DNA of 64,000 nucleotides from NCBI RefSeq assembly GCF_000347035.1, contig NZ_ANIJ01000015.1, positions 1 to 64,000 of the forward strand, in the 5' to 3' direction. Made by a program: the position numbers and the translations under genes. The notes under the pieces are model-generated. The model searched no databases. It saw nothing but the letters and a program-made list of their open reading frames with translations, and was not told where the DNA came from. This document shows, one piece after another, positions 1 to 8,461 of the stretch (its first letter is position 1; the number at the start of each line of letters is the position of its first letter). The stretch comes from Leptospira sp. B5-022. GTDB lineage: Bacteria > Spirochaetota > Leptospiria > Leptospirales > Leptospiraceae.

Positions 1-1
1 C

Positions 2-145
2 ATGAATCGTAGAAACTCAGAACCTGAATTTATGGCGAGCGGCTTTTTTAAAGGAAGCGGGGATGCTTGGGGGGCAATTGGAACTGGAATTTACACCGGC
101 ACTAGGTTTGATGCGTCGTTCAATACATTCTTCGATGGGTTATGA
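2..145 (+). CDS. C-terminal end of an unidentified protein (5' partial)
   Basis: An open frame enters from the left edge and stops with TGA at 143-145. The 47 visible residues are rich in Gly, Phe and Thr (for example SGFFKGSGDAWGAIGTG) and resemble the tail of a small secreted or membrane protein, but I do not recognise the family. The ATG at position 2 may be internal because the 5' part is outside the window. The stop overlaps the next start in an ATGA arrangement, so the two genes are probably translationally coupled. Confidence 0.55.
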   Translation: MNRRNSEPEFMASGFFKGSGDAWGAIGTGIYTGTRFDASFNTFFDGL

Positions 146-840
146 GAAGGTATCAAATGTATACTAGTAAAATAATTATGAATGATTGCTTAAAACGTTT
201 CGGGATCTGCATATTTTTTTTCAGTTCATTCTTAGATTGCTCCTCAAAGCTCTCACTCTGGAGGGAGAAGATCCAACGCGCAGACATAAACGGAGAAAAA
301 GGTATTTTAGAAATTTCAATAGACAATCTAGAAAATACGAAAATTGAATCTCTTTATTTTCATTTCTTTTTCTTATATGATAAAGAATTAGTCAAGGATC
401 CCAAAAACCTTCCTAGTGCATTTCAAATACATAAAGGAGAGCTTCATTACAATTCTCCATATCAGATACAGTTACCAGCAGGTGAATATTATGCATCGTT
501 ACTCTCCGGGAAAGATTCAATAAATCGCCATGATTTAATGCTAAGTTTTGAAGCTTATTTCGGACTTCGTTACGAGTCTACTAGCCTTGCATTTAATCCA
601 AGTTATAAGAAAACTAAATGCAGTATCGAAAAGCAGATCCTTCATCATTGCCAGATGATAATTGTAAAGAAAAACGAAAGAACGAAGATTATCATTCAAA
701 TACAAAAAGAAATTCCTATCAAATCAGAAATGGACATTAAATTCATACCAACTCCCCAAGGAATTCCCCTGCCTATTCCCCACCAAATCGTAACTCGCGA
801 AACCCCTGAAGTTCTCATTGAGGTCCAAAATCCGAAATGA
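142..840 (+). CDS. putative lipoprotein, unknown function
   Basis: A 232-residue protein. After a basic segment comes a hydrophobic stretch ending in FFFSSFLDCSS, which fits a spirochaetal lipobox with Cys33 as the lipidated residue. The rest is a soluble, beta-rich domain with no family I recognise. The ATG at 142 overlaps the stop of the upstream gene (ATGA), which supports this start, although the Met at 178 would give a more ordinary signal peptide length. The protein is probably anchored in the inner or outer membrane facing the periplasm or surface. A roughly 120-bp AT-rich gap separates it from the next gene. Confidence 0.6.
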   Translation: MRRYQMYTSKIIMNDCLKRFGICIFFFSSFLDCSSKLSLWREKIQRADINGEKGILEISIDNLENTKIESLYFHFFFLYDKELVKDPKNLPSAFQIHKGELHYNSPYQIQLPAGEYYASLLSGKDSINRHDLMLSFEAYFGLRYESTSLAFNPSYKKTKCSIEKQILHHCQMIIVKKNERTKIIIQIQKEIPIKSEMDIKFIPTPQGIPLPIPHQIVTRETPEVLIEVQNPK

Positions 841-963
841 GAAATTTATTAAAACATAAAATACAAATTTTAGAAACCAGATGTCCGAAAAAGAAGGAAA
901 ATATCATATCATAAATAGATTAAACGATCTTCATAATTCAAGTCTCATAATGAGGAATACTAA

Positions 964-1854
964 TTGAAATTAAAATTGAAAATTACCTGGCTTTTAGTAA
1001 CCATTCTAACGTCGTCGGGAATCCAAGCTACAGAGCTCCTATTGAATAATGGAGACGCATTCATTCTGGAAGTGATTTCAGAGGACGAAAAATACGTAAG
1101 AGTGCAATGGAAGAATAGAGTCTATGCAATTCCTAAAAAGGACATTCGTAAATTAGATTATTCTAAAAAAGGAGAACAATCATCCTATAGCTACTCCACG
1201 TACCAATTAAAGGACGGAAGCAGGATCCAAGGAATTCTTGCCAAAGAGAACGATTCCGTTTATGTAATCCGTACGGAAGTAGGTTTTTTGGAGATCGATA
1301 AGTCCAGGGTCTCTAATGTGGAAAGCTCCGGGATCAAAGAACCGGACCTTCCTTCCGAATACCTACCTGCCAACCAACCGCAGCCGGAAACCGTCTTCGG
1401 TTTGACCGCCGCATATATGCCAAATTTTCAACCTCTTGGTCCGGCTTTTCCAGCTACGGGTGCTTTCGGGTTTTTTGTAGAGCCTGCTTTCATGCGAATG
1501 AAAGACACTTACCAATGGGGATTTAGGATAGAAGGTCTCGCTTCTAAAAGTGAATCGGGAAATTTTAGCGTCCTGCACGCCTGGACGAATTTTGGTCGAA
1601 ACTGGCTTATAGGTGGAAATCAAAATTTAGATTTCTACGCCAAGCTCGGATTAGGTGTAGCATCTGTTCAATACAAACATGACGACACTTCCAGAGCTGG
1701 GATAGATCCTTCCGCATCCGTAGAACTCGGCTACCAAGGATTCCGTTGGGGAGATTTCCAACTTAGGACAGGGATAAGAGGGACCTGTTTTTTTGAAACG
1801 GCTGCATCCTTTTGCATGGCCGGTCTAGAAATTTCTATAGGTAAAAGATTATGA
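964..1854 (+). CDS. secreted outer-membrane-type beta-barrel-like protein
   Basis: A 296-residue protein with a TTG start and an N-terminal signal peptide (hydrophobic segment to about residue 22, ending GIQA). Residues 23-110 form two short beta repeats of the type 'L.NGD.F...V..E....V.....' and 'LKDGSRIQGILAKENDSVYV', a pattern common in spirochaete envelope proteins. Residues 145-296 alternate aromatic and small residues (FGLTAAYMPNF, FYAKLGLGVAS, LRTGIRGTCFF) like an eight-strand outer-membrane barrel, and end in a short charged tail. Its stop overlaps the start of the Kelch lipoprotein, so they form one operon. The function is unknown. Confidence 0.65.
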   Translation: MKLKLKITWLLVTILTSSGIQATELLLNNGDAFILEVISEDEKYVRVQWKNRVYAIPKKDIRKLDYSKKGEQSSYSYSTYQLKDGSRIQGILAKENDSVYVIRTEVGFLEIDKSRVSNVESSGIKEPDLPSEYLPANQPQPETVFGLTAAYMPNFQPLGPAFPATGAFGFFVEPAFMRMKDTYQWGFRIEGLASKSESGNFSVLHAWTNFGRNWLIGGNQNLDFYAKLGLGVASVQYKHDDTSRAGIDPSASVELGYQGFRWGDFQLRTGIRGTCFFETAASFCMAGLEISIGKRL

Positions 1855-3245
1855 AATTGAAAAATGTATATGTTGTGGTCTTAGGTTTTTGGGCTGTCTT
1901 CTTTATCCGATGTGAAAACTCTCCGTTCTTGGAAGGAACAAATAATACCACGAATAAAGTTGAGTGGTTCCACATTTCTTTAGGAGCGAAACAAACCACA
2001 TTAAATTGGAGTTGCTCATCCTCTACTAAAGCTTGGCTTGCTTACGGTAAACACACTCCCGATTCCTTTAAGGCATCCATGATGAACGAAAAAATCCACT
2101 CAGTCCAAATGGACCATCTGGAACCTAATACCGATTACATGGCTTATCCTTACTGTGGAGAAATGTCCGAAGAAAAAATTTTTTCCGTCCCATTCAAAAC
2201 ATGGATCAGCGATGATCCGATTAAGACCAGGGGAATTTGGATAGTTGGTGGGATAGGCGCAGATAGAAAGCCCGTAGCCGAAATCGATTTATACGATCCT
2301 GTAGAAAACAAATGGTATCCAGCGGTCTCTCGTATACCTACTCCTAGAGCTTATGCTTCGGTTGTGAACCATAAAGGAATTATCTTCGTAATCGGAGGTA
2401 TTATCGATGTCTCCGGTGCTTTCGTCATTAGTAATAAAGTGGAAGCATACGATCCGATTTCAAACACTTGGAGATCTTATGCCGATTTACCTACAAATAT
2501 CCAGGGAGCCGTAGCAACTTCGGTAGAGAATAATATTTATGTTCTTGCAGGTACCACTACAATGGATATGACTACGGGGACTTTAACAAATCAAGTCTAC
2601 AAATTATTTCCAGATATTCCGGAAGGGAGTGCAGGGACTTGGGTAAACTATACTTCTTCCACAAATATATACAAAAAGATCGATATGTCGGGATGTACGA
2701 TCGGGGGAACATTATTTTTCACCGGAGGTCGCTTCTTCAATAGCGGAAATCCGGATCCTTCTTCCGATGTTTATGTTCCTTCTGCAAATGCGGTTACTTC
2801 TTTTAATGAACCTAGTTTAACCGGTGACTCTAGACATGGTGCAGGGATTGCCTGCATTCGTCCTCAAGCGGGAGATCCTTATCCGGCAGATCGAAGCGGA
2901 GTGATTGCAGCAGGAGGTTCCACTACAGGAAGTATTACCCAACCTGCCGGTATTATTAGTCCGAGTTTTCAATTCGATTATTTAAGTACCGAACCGACAG
3001 CCGCTTCCTTTACCGCAGGACCTTCCATCCCGATCGCAAGATATTTTCCATCCGTCGAATATTCTTACGAAAATAGAAAGGCTTACGTCATGGGAGGAGC
3101 GGTTAGTTTAAACGTTCCAAGCACGAACGTTTATGCTATCGAAGTCAATCTATCCGGAGCAGTAGGGGGTCCTTGGGAAACTTCCGGGTTAGCCTCAATG
3201 CCGAGGGCAAGATATGCCCATTCTGCAGTGATCATCAGCAGGTAA
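1851..3245 (+). CDS. Kelch-repeat lipoprotein
   Basis: A 464-residue protein with a lipoprotein signal (FWAVFFIRC, Cys21). Residues 35-120 look like a fibronectin-III-type domain (NTDYMAYPYCGEM). From about residue 125 there are Kelch motifs: IWIVGG...YDPVENKWYP, IFVIGG...AYDPISNTWRS, IYVLAG, LFFTGG, KAYVMGG. The paired Gly-Gly and the downstream Trp/Tyr are the hallmarks of Kelch blades, which suggests a beta-propeller of five to six blades. The gene overlaps the upstream barrel-like gene by 4 bp and lies 4 bp before the next gene. It is probably an extracellular or periplasmic binding protein; the ligand is unknown. Confidence 0.8.
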   Translation: MKLKNVYVVVLGFWAVFFIRCENSPFLEGTNNTTNKVEWFHISLGAKQTTLNWSCSSSTKAWLAYGKHTPDSFKASMMNEKIHSVQMDHLEPNTDYMAYPYCGEMSEEKIFSVPFKTWISDDPIKTRGIWIVGGIGADRKPVAEIDLYDPVENKWYPAVSRIPTPRAYASVVNHKGIIFVIGGIIDVSGAFVISNKVEAYDPISNTWRSYADLPTNIQGAVATSVENNIYVLAGTTTMDMTTGTLTNQVYKLFPDIPEGSAGTWVNYTSSTNIYKKIDMSGCTIGGTLFFTGGRFFNSGNPDPSSDVYVPSANAVTSFNEPSLTGDSRHGAGIACIRPQAGDPYPADRSGVIAAGGSTTGSITQPAGIISPSFQFDYLSTEPTAASFTAGPSIPIARYFPSVEYSYENRKAYVMGGAVSLNVPSTNVYAIEVNLSGAVGGPWETSGLASMPRARYAHSAVIISR

Positions 3246-3249
3246 TCTT

Positions 3250-3882
3250 ATGAAAATAGTATATACATTTTTTATAATTTTATTTATTCCCATTTCTTGG
3301 GCACTTGGAGAAGGAATGCCGGAAGATTATCCTGAGATCAAAAAAGTTCTCGAATCGGGGAACTTTACCCAAGCGCAGGAGATGTTAGATCCTTTACTTC
3401 AATCCAAACCTTCCGACCCTACTTTGGCATTATACCAGGCTGAAATATGGATACGTAAGGCGGAATCGTACTACCAAGAAGGAAGGAAACTTTCTGCATT
3501 CGAATTTTTTAAAAAAGCCTACGAGGTTTGGCCGAATCATAGTTTAGTCCGTAATAGATATTGGGAACTGCATGGAAAACCGCTAAAAGATTCTATGCCA
3601 AATTCTCAGAACCGAAACTCAAGCACCAACTTTTCAGGAAAGACCGCTACCAATCAGAAAACGGTTTTTGTGTTTGATCCGGAACTCCAAGAGCTTTCCG
3701 CAGAATTAAAGGAAGAGATGAAAAAAAATATCTCAGATTTGCAAGCTCAAAGGGCAGCATCGGAAGATCATAGATCGTGGGAAACAAAGCCCTGGATGAA
3801 ATGGATATGGCTTTCCGTAGGCTCTGCAATCGGATTCCTAGTGGGTATTTCAGCCTCCATTTTTTTGCGTCGAAAAGTCTAG
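3250..3882 (+). CDS. TPR-like periplasmic protein with C-terminal membrane anchor
   Basis: A 210-residue protein with a signal peptide (residues 1-20) and a tetratricopeptide-like alpha-helical region at about 25-105 (VLESGNFTQAQEMLDPLLQSKPSDPTLA and a second helix pair ending in VWPNHSLVRNRYWE). A low-complexity Asn/Ser linker and a charged helix follow. One transmembrane helix (WIWLSVGSAIGFLVGISASIF) ends in RRKV. It is the last gene of a run starting near 964 and is separated from the convergent SH3 lipoprotein by 37 bp. It is probably a scaffold for envelope complexes; no specific function can be assigned. Confidence 0.65.
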   Translation: MKIVYTFFIILFIPISWALGEGMPEDYPEIKKVLESGNFTQAQEMLDPLLQSKPSDPTLALYQAEIWIRKAESYYQEGRKLSAFEFFKKAYEVWPNHSLVRNRYWELHGKPLKDSMPNSQNRNSSTNFSGKTATNQKTVFVFDPELQELSAELKEEMKKNISDLQAQRAASEDHRSWETKPWMKWIWLSVGSAIGFLVGISASIFLRRKV

Positions 3883-3919
3883 TCATTCGAAGGATCCAAT
3901 GCACTGACAAATTCGAAGC

Positions 3920-4720
3920 TCACTCCGAGATCCCCTTTAGTCGATTGCCCGGATCGAAGATTGTACATTGTATTCCTTTCGTTTTCAGAACTGGTTGTAA
4001 AAAGGACTCGTCTTCGCTTAAAGTCCAGGCAATGCGGATTTTCAATTTGTCCAAGACCAGCTCATAATGATTTCCGATGATTACTCCGGTCTTTCGGATT
4101 TGGATCTTTAAGATCGCAAGAATGATCTCTTTTCCATCTAACCCTGGAGTACGACATTGGGCAGTAACTCGATTCAATATTTCTTCGTCTTTTTCCGGGA
4201 TATCCAAAGTGATCGCATGCAGAATCCTCCATTCGATTACATCTTCAGAGAACTGCTTCTTTCTTTCTAAAAATGCGAATATATGTTTTAAGTCCGCTTC
4301 GTATAAATTTAAGAACAAATCCTCGTTTATTACATCGCTACGAATTAGTTTCAGCGACTGAATGGGATGACGATAAACCAATCCTGTATAAGAATTAGAA
4401 CCTGGAGGCAAAAGGTCCGGATGTTTAAAACTCAAATATCCTCCGAAAACCCAACCTTCTCCTTCTTCACTTTTGATCTTGTACCAATAATTTTCGAACC
4501 CGTCGATGTGTACCAATCTCTGATCTTTATCTAAGATTTTCACTTCTCCTTTATAAGGAATAATTCCCATCTTTTTGGAAGAAAGTTTAGGCGCGGAACG
4601 GATCCCAAGACCGGTTCCGTTATTTACGTATGCGGATTGGTAATTAGAAAAACATCCTAACAAAACCGTTAGGTAAAACACAATAGCAAAGTATTTTAGA
4701 CACCTAACCGTAAGATCCAC
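3920..4720 (-). CDS. SH3b-domain lipoprotein
   Basis: A 266-residue protein with a GTG start. The signal peptide ends in the lipobox LTVLLGC (Cys23). Residues 30-100 form a bacterial SH3 domain: GTGLGIRSAPKLSSKKMGIIPYKGEVKIL followed by WYKIKSEEGEGWVFGGYLS, with the conserved GWV.GGYL ending. The C-terminal 150 residues are helical and then beta-rich, and I do not recognise them. Bacterial SH3 domains often bind peptidoglycan stem peptides, so a cell-wall-facing role is plausible. The gene is monocistronic and convergent with the TPR gene. Confidence 0.7.
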   Translation of the reverse strand: MDLTVRCLKYFAIVFYLTVLLGCFSNYQSAYVNNGTGLGIRSAPKLSSKKMGIIPYKGEVKILDKDQRLVHIDGFENYWYKIKSEEGEGWVFGGYLSFKHPDLLPPGSNSYTGLVYRHPIQSLKLIRSDVINEDLFLNLYEADLKHIFAFLERKKQFSEDVIEWRILHAITLDIPEKDEEILNRVTAQCRTPGLDGKEIILAILKIQIRKTGVIIGNHYELVLDKLKIRIAWTLSEDESFLQPVLKTKGIQCTIFDPGNRLKGISE

Positions 4721-4752
4721 AGTTTAGATATACCCTGTTAAAACCGGATCGT

Positions 4753-4780
4753 CTAACAAAAAACAGGCGATTCGTCGCCT
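4753..4780 (-). terminator. rho-independent terminator 2 of amtB-glnK
   Basis: Read on the minus strand, a 6-bp perfect stem (AGGCGA/TCGCCT at 4765-4780, tetraloop CGAA) is followed by GTTTTTTGTT. It is the second of two tandem hairpins downstream of the glnK stop. Confidence 0.8.
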
Positions 4781-4785
4781 TCTAA

Positions 4786-4820
4786 TAAAAATGGGGCCGG
4801 TAAATCAAATCACCGACCCC
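4786..4820 (-). terminator. rho-independent terminator 1 of amtB-glnK
   Basis: The minus-strand hairpin has arms at 4812-4820 and 4793-4801 (GGGGTCGGT / ACCGGCCCC, one mismatch) and a 10-nt loop, followed by ATTTTTATT. It lies about 30 bp after the glnK stop. Confidence 0.75.
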
Positions 4821-4851
4821 GAAGCTAGTTTCGACTCGTATTGGGGAAGAA

Positions 4852-5196
4852 TTAAATCGCTGAGCTTCCTCTTTCTCCGGTGCGAATACGGATCACATCT
4901 TCGAGCGGAAGAATTAGGATCTTTCCGTCTCCGATCTTTCCGTCACCGGTTTTGGCAGCCTTCAAGATCGCATCAACGGTAGGTTTAACGAACTCGTCAT
5001 TTACCGCGATCTCCAATCTTACTTTTCTTAGCAGGTTTACTTGGTATTCATGTCCACGAAATACTTCGGTTTTACCTTTTTGCTGCCCGTAGCCTTGCAC
5101 GTCGCTTACGGTAAGTCTATAAATTTCATTCTTAGTAAGCTCCGCTTTAACCTCTTCCAGTTTATGGGGCTGGATAATTGCTACGATTAATTTCAT
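4852..5196 (-). CDS. glnK: PII nitrogen regulatory protein
   Basis: A 114-residue protein, the usual PII length. It begins MKLIVAIIQPHKLEEVK and has the T-loop GYGQQKGKTEVFRGHEY, where the Tyr of RGHEY is the position uridylylated in other PII proteins. The B-loop TGDGKIGDGKI and the ending IRTGERGSSAI complete the family pattern. PII senses ATP/ADP and 2-oxoglutarate and plugs the ammonium channel. A strong AGGAG lies before the ATG. It follows amtB by 34 bp in the same direction, the classic amtB-glnK order, and two tandem terminators follow it. The symbol glnK is chosen over glnB because of the amtB linkage. Confidence 0.93.
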   Translation of the reverse strand: MKLIVAIIQPHKLEEVKAELTKNEIYRLTVSDVQGYGQQKGKTEVFRGHEYQVNLLRKVRLEIAVNDEFVKPTVDAILKAAKTGDGKIGDGKILILPLEDVIRIRTGERGSSAI

Positions 5197-5230
5197 ATGC
5201 TCTCCTTTACTTAATGTATAAATTCAAAGG

Positions 5231-6529
5231 TTATATAATATAACCTTTTTCTCCGTGAATCTCTGAATCGAGTCCAGCTATCTCTTTCTCCTCGGAAATC
5301 CTGAATCCGATTGTTTTCTCTATGATAAACACTAAGATCAAGGATACTACGATTGAGTAAGCACCGGTTGCTACTACACTGATAACCTGAACGATGATCT
5401 GGTCTCCACGAGTAACTCCTTCAGGTATATATTGCGCAAGTGCGAATACACCTGTAAGGATCGCACCGATAGCTCCACCTACGCCGTGAATTCCGAAAGC
5501 GTCCAGGGAATCATCATAGCCGAGTTTTCCTTTTAATAGGATTGCTCCGTAACAAATCGGGGAAACAAGCGCTCCCATGATCAATGCGCCGGTAGCGTCC
5601 ACAAAGCCTGCTGCAGGAGTGATCACAACCAGACCAGCAACGATCCCCGAAGCTGCTCCCAAAGCGGTAGCTTTTTTAGTATGAAGATACTCGATCAGTA
5701 ACCAAATAGCACCTGCAGTTGCAGGAGCGACTAAAGTTACAACGAAAGCTCTTGCTGCCTGTCCGTTTGCCGCCAGACCGGAGCCCGCGTTAAATCCGAA
5801 CCATCCGAACCAAAGGAATCCCGCACCGATCAAAGTGTAAGTCAAATTGTTCGGAGCGATCAAGGCAGCGCCTTCTCCTTTACGTTTTCCTAATACGATG
5901 GCTGCTGCCAAACCTGCGATACCGGAAATCAAGTGAACCACTGTTCCACCGGCAAAGTCAAGAGCAGTCTTTTTGAAAAGCCAACCGTCAGCGGACCATA
6001 CCCAGTGTGCAACAGGGTCGTAAACCAAGGTAGACCACGCCAGAATGAATACGATATATCCGGAAAGTTTCACTCTTTCTGCGATCGCACCGGAAATCAA
6101 TGCCGGAGTGATCAGCGCAAACATACCTTGGAACAGGAAGTGGATATATTTTGGAATTGTCCCCTCCAAAGTTTCGTCGGTAATTCCGTTCAACAAAAAG
6201 AGATCAAAATTGCCGTAAAACGGATTATCGCCTGAGAATGCGAAGCTATATCCGAATACTGTCCATTGAATAGTTAGCACAAGGATTGCGACAAAGCTGT
6301 GCATCATTGTAGAGAGAACGTTCTTTGATCGTACGATACCGCCATAGAACAATGCGAGTCCCGGGATCATAAAGAACACGAAAGTGGAAGCCACGATCAT
6401 CCATGCGGTATCCCCTTTATCCAAAGGGGGAGCGGGCGCAGCTTCCGGTGTAGGTGTAGCGTCTTGACCCCAGATCAGTACTGGAGCGATTAAGATCAAG
6501 AGCGCGATAAGTTTTTGGGCAATTTTCAT
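5231..6529 (-). CDS. amtB: ammonium transporter
   Basis: 432 residues from the ATG at 6529. A cleavable signal (to about WGQ) and a Pro/Ala linker precede eleven membrane helices. Family signatures are DTAWMIVAS, GLALFYGGIVRSKN, the channel twin histidines in GGTVVHLISG and FGIHGVGGA, and RISEEKEIAGLD at the cytosolic tail. It forms a trimeric NH3/NH4+ channel in the inner membrane, gated by PII. A longer frame opens at 6565, but the sigma-54-like promoter at 6571-6584 would start transcription near 6559, so the ATG at 6529 (preceded by GAGAAA) or 6544 is preferred. It is co-transcribed with glnK. Confidence 0.93.
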   Translation of the reverse strand: MKIAQKLIALLILIAPVLIWGQDATPTPEAAPAPPLDKGDTAWMIVASTFVFFMIPGLALFYGGIVRSKNVLSTMMHSFVAILVLTIQWTVFGYSFAFSGDNPFYGNFDLFLLNGITDETLEGTIPKYIHFLFQGMFALITPALISGAIAERVKLSGYIVFILAWSTLVYDPVAHWVWSADGWLFKKTALDFAGGTVVHLISGIAGLAAAIVLGKRKGEGAALIAPNNLTYTLIGAGFLWFGWFGFNAGSGLAANGQAARAFVVTLVAPATAGAIWLLIEYLHTKKATALGAASGIVAGLVVITPAAGFVDATGALIMGALVSPICYGAILLKGKLGYDDSLDAFGIHGVGGAIGAILTGVFALAQYIPEGVTRGDQIIVQVISVVATGAYSIVVSLILVFIIEKTIGFRISEEKEIAGLDSEIHGEKGYII

Positions 6530-6569
6530 TTTCTCAAATCTCATCTCGAAATATGTTTTATCCAATTAA

Positions 6570-6585
6570 TGCAAGAAGGGTACCT
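6570..6585 (-). promoter_or_regulatory. sigma-54 (RpoN)-type promoter of amtB-glnK
   Basis: On the minus strand the sequence reads AGGTACCCTTCTTGCA. It contains the invariant GG (-24) and GC (-12) with exactly 10 bases between them and a TTGCA downstream block. The upstream block AGGTAC differs from TGGCAC at two positions. The predicted start of transcription is about 12 nt downstream, near 6559. RpoN control of ammonium uptake genes is well established across bacteria. No clear NtrC dyad is seen upstream, only a lone TGCACC half-site at 6668-6673. Confidence 0.65.
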
Positions 6586-6694
6586 GCGTTAAAAATTCTT
6601 ATGAAAAAAGGTTAAAAAAAAAGAAGAGGGAGCTAAGAGCCTTTAAATGAGGTTTTCGCTAGAAAAATGCACCTAAATTCTTATTAAAGGCAGA

Positions 6695-6717
6695 TTTCTC
6701 CCTAGTTTAGGGAGAAA
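6695..6717. other. perfect 10-bp inverted repeat upstream of amtB
   Basis: TTTCTCCCTA (6695-6704), a 3-nt loop and TAGGGAGAAA (6708-6717) form a perfect hairpin between the carboxylase stop and the amtB promoter. No T-tract follows on either strand, so it is not a standard terminator. It lies about 110-145 bp upstream of the sigma-54 site, a normal distance for an activator site or a 3'-UTR structure of the carboxylase mRNA. Confidence 0.5.
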
Positions 6718-6835
6718 GTCTCCTGGTACAGCCTAGCAGTTTGCGTACTTATTGGGCAGATTTTCAGGATCTGTCGGGAAAATAAAATTTAAGCAGAGAA
6801 AACTATACTTAGGTATCATTCCTCCGGAGGAAAAA

Positions 6836-8443
6836 TCACATCCGAAAGATTGCGTAGGAAGGTTCAATACCCTTAGGAGAAAAATCGGAATACAAGGCCA
6901 AACCTAAAACTTCTCTTGTACGCGCCGGATCCAGAACCCCATCATCCCAAAGCCTTGCGGTAGAATAGATACAAGAAGAACGATTATCATAATCTTCTAA
7001 TATGGGTCTCTTAAATTCGGCCTGTTCAGCGTCAGAGAGGGATTTTCCTTCCTTCTCCAATTGTTCCTGCTTCACTGTAAGTAGAACATTCGCCGCCTGT
7101 TCTCCTCCCATCACTGAGATCCTAGCGTTCGGCCACATCCACAGGAATCTAGGTCCGAATGCACGGCCGCACATTCCGTAATTTCCAGCTCCGTAAGAGC
7201 CCCCGATCACTACTGTGTATTTAGGAACTACGGAAGTAGAGACCGCATTTACCATTTTTGCACCGTCTTTTGCTATTCCTGAGTTCTCATACTTCTTCCC
7301 TACCATAAAACCTGTGATATTTTGCAGGAAGAGTAAAGGGATCTCTCTTTGGTTGCAAAGCTGGATGAAATGAGCGGCCTTCAAGGAACTTTCGGAGAAT
7401 AGAACTCCGTTATTTGCAATGATGCCGACTGTTTTTCCGTAAATATTCGCGAATCCTGTGACTATGCTGGTTCCATAATATTTTTTGAATTCTTGGAACC
7501 TAGAGCCGTCGACTACTCTCGCGATCACTTCTCGTACATCGTACGGTTTGCGAATGTCCTTTTGGATGATCCCGTAAATTTCCTCGGCAGGATAAAGAGG
7601 TTCTTCGTAATGGATATGTTCTTCTAACTTCTTCGCTCTAGCGCCTAAACTGGAAACTATATGTCTTGCGATCTCGAGTGCATGCGGATCATTCTCCGCA
7701 TAATGATCAGTCACGCCTGAAATCCTACAATGAACGTCAGCGCCGCCCAATTCTTCCGGAGTGACGATCTCTCCTGTGGCAGCTTTTACAAGAGGAGGCC
7801 CGCCCAAAAAGATGGTTCCGTTTCCTTTTACGATCACAGATTCGTCGGACATCGCAGGGATATATGCTCCACCCGCGGTACAACTTCCCATTACGATGGA
7901 GATTTGAGGGATCCCCAGTCTAGAAAGATTTGCTTGGTTATAGAAGATCCGACCGAAATGCCATTTATCAGGAAACACTTCGTCTTGCATCGGAAGAAAT
8001 GCCCCACCGGAATCTACAAGGTAAATACAAGGAAGACGATTCTCTAAAGCGATCTCTTGAGCACGGATATGTTTTTTGACAGTGAGAGGATAATAAGTCC
8101 CACCTTTTACGGTAGCATCGTTTGCAACAATCACACATGGAGTTCCGGAAATTTTTCCGATCCCGGTCACAATCCCTGCGGAAGGAACATCATCCGCATA
8201 AACCTTTTCCCCTGCCAACGCGGAGAATTCTAAGAAAGGAGTGTTCGGATCTATTAGTCCTTGTACCCTTTCTCTTGCGGTAAGCTTCCCGCGACTCTTA
8301 TGTTTCTGGATGGATTTTTCTCCTCCGCCTAGTCCGGCTTTTTGGAGAAGTTTACGTATATCCGCGACCTTCTCTGAAAGGTCCTTATAATTCTCTTTAT
8401 ATTCGGGGGAAGACGTACTAATACGCGATTCCAAAACTTCCAT
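6836..8443 (-). CDS. mccB: acyl-CoA carboxylase carboxyltransferase beta subunit (methylcrotonyl-CoA carboxylase type)
   Basis: 535 residues, the family length. It carries the crotonase-fold carboxyltransferase signatures: [22 protein letters not shown], the first oxyanion region [27 protein letters not shown] and, in the second half, [21 protein letters not shown]. These features match the beta subunit of biotin-dependent methylcrotonyl-CoA or related acyl-CoA carboxylases (leucine degradation). No biotin carboxylase alpha subunit is adjacent. GGAGG lies 4 nt before the ATG. It is 18 bp downstream of the GlmU-like gene, possibly as the tail of that operon. Substrate choice between methylcrotonyl-, geranyl- and propionyl-CoA is inferred from resemblance only. 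Confidence 0.88.
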   Translation of the reverse strand: MEVLESRISTSSPEYKENYKDLSEKVADIRKLLQKAGLGGGEKSIQKHKSRGKLTARERVQGLIDPNTPFLEFSALAGEKVYADDVPSAGIVTGIGKISGTPCVIVANDATVKGGTYYPLTVKKHIRAQEIALENRLPCIYLVDSGGAFLPMQDEVFPDKWHFGRIFYNQANLSRLGIPQISIVMGSCTAGGAYIPAMSDESVIVKGNGTIFLGGPPLVKAATGEIVTPEELGGADVHCRISGVTDHYAENDPHALEIARHIVSSLGARAKKLEEHIHYEEPLYPAEEIYGIIQKDIRKPYDVREVIARVVDGSRFQEFKKYYGTSIVTGFANIYGKTVGIIANNGVLFSESSLKAAHFIQLCNQREIPLLFLQNITGFMVGKKYENSGIAKDGAKMVNAVSTSVVPKYTVVIGGSYGAGNYGMCGRAFGPRFLWMWPNARISVMGGEQAANVLLTVKQEQLEKEGKSLSDAEQAEFKRPILEDYDNRSSCIYSTARLWDDGVLDPARTREVLGLALYSDFSPKGIEPSYAIFRM

Positions 8444-8461
8444 GGAGCCTCCGGTCCTTTT

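Noticed and set aside
6668..6673. NtrC half-site TGCACC upstream of amtB
   Set aside because: The second half (GGTGCA) is missing at the right spacing, so it is not a real NtrC dyad.
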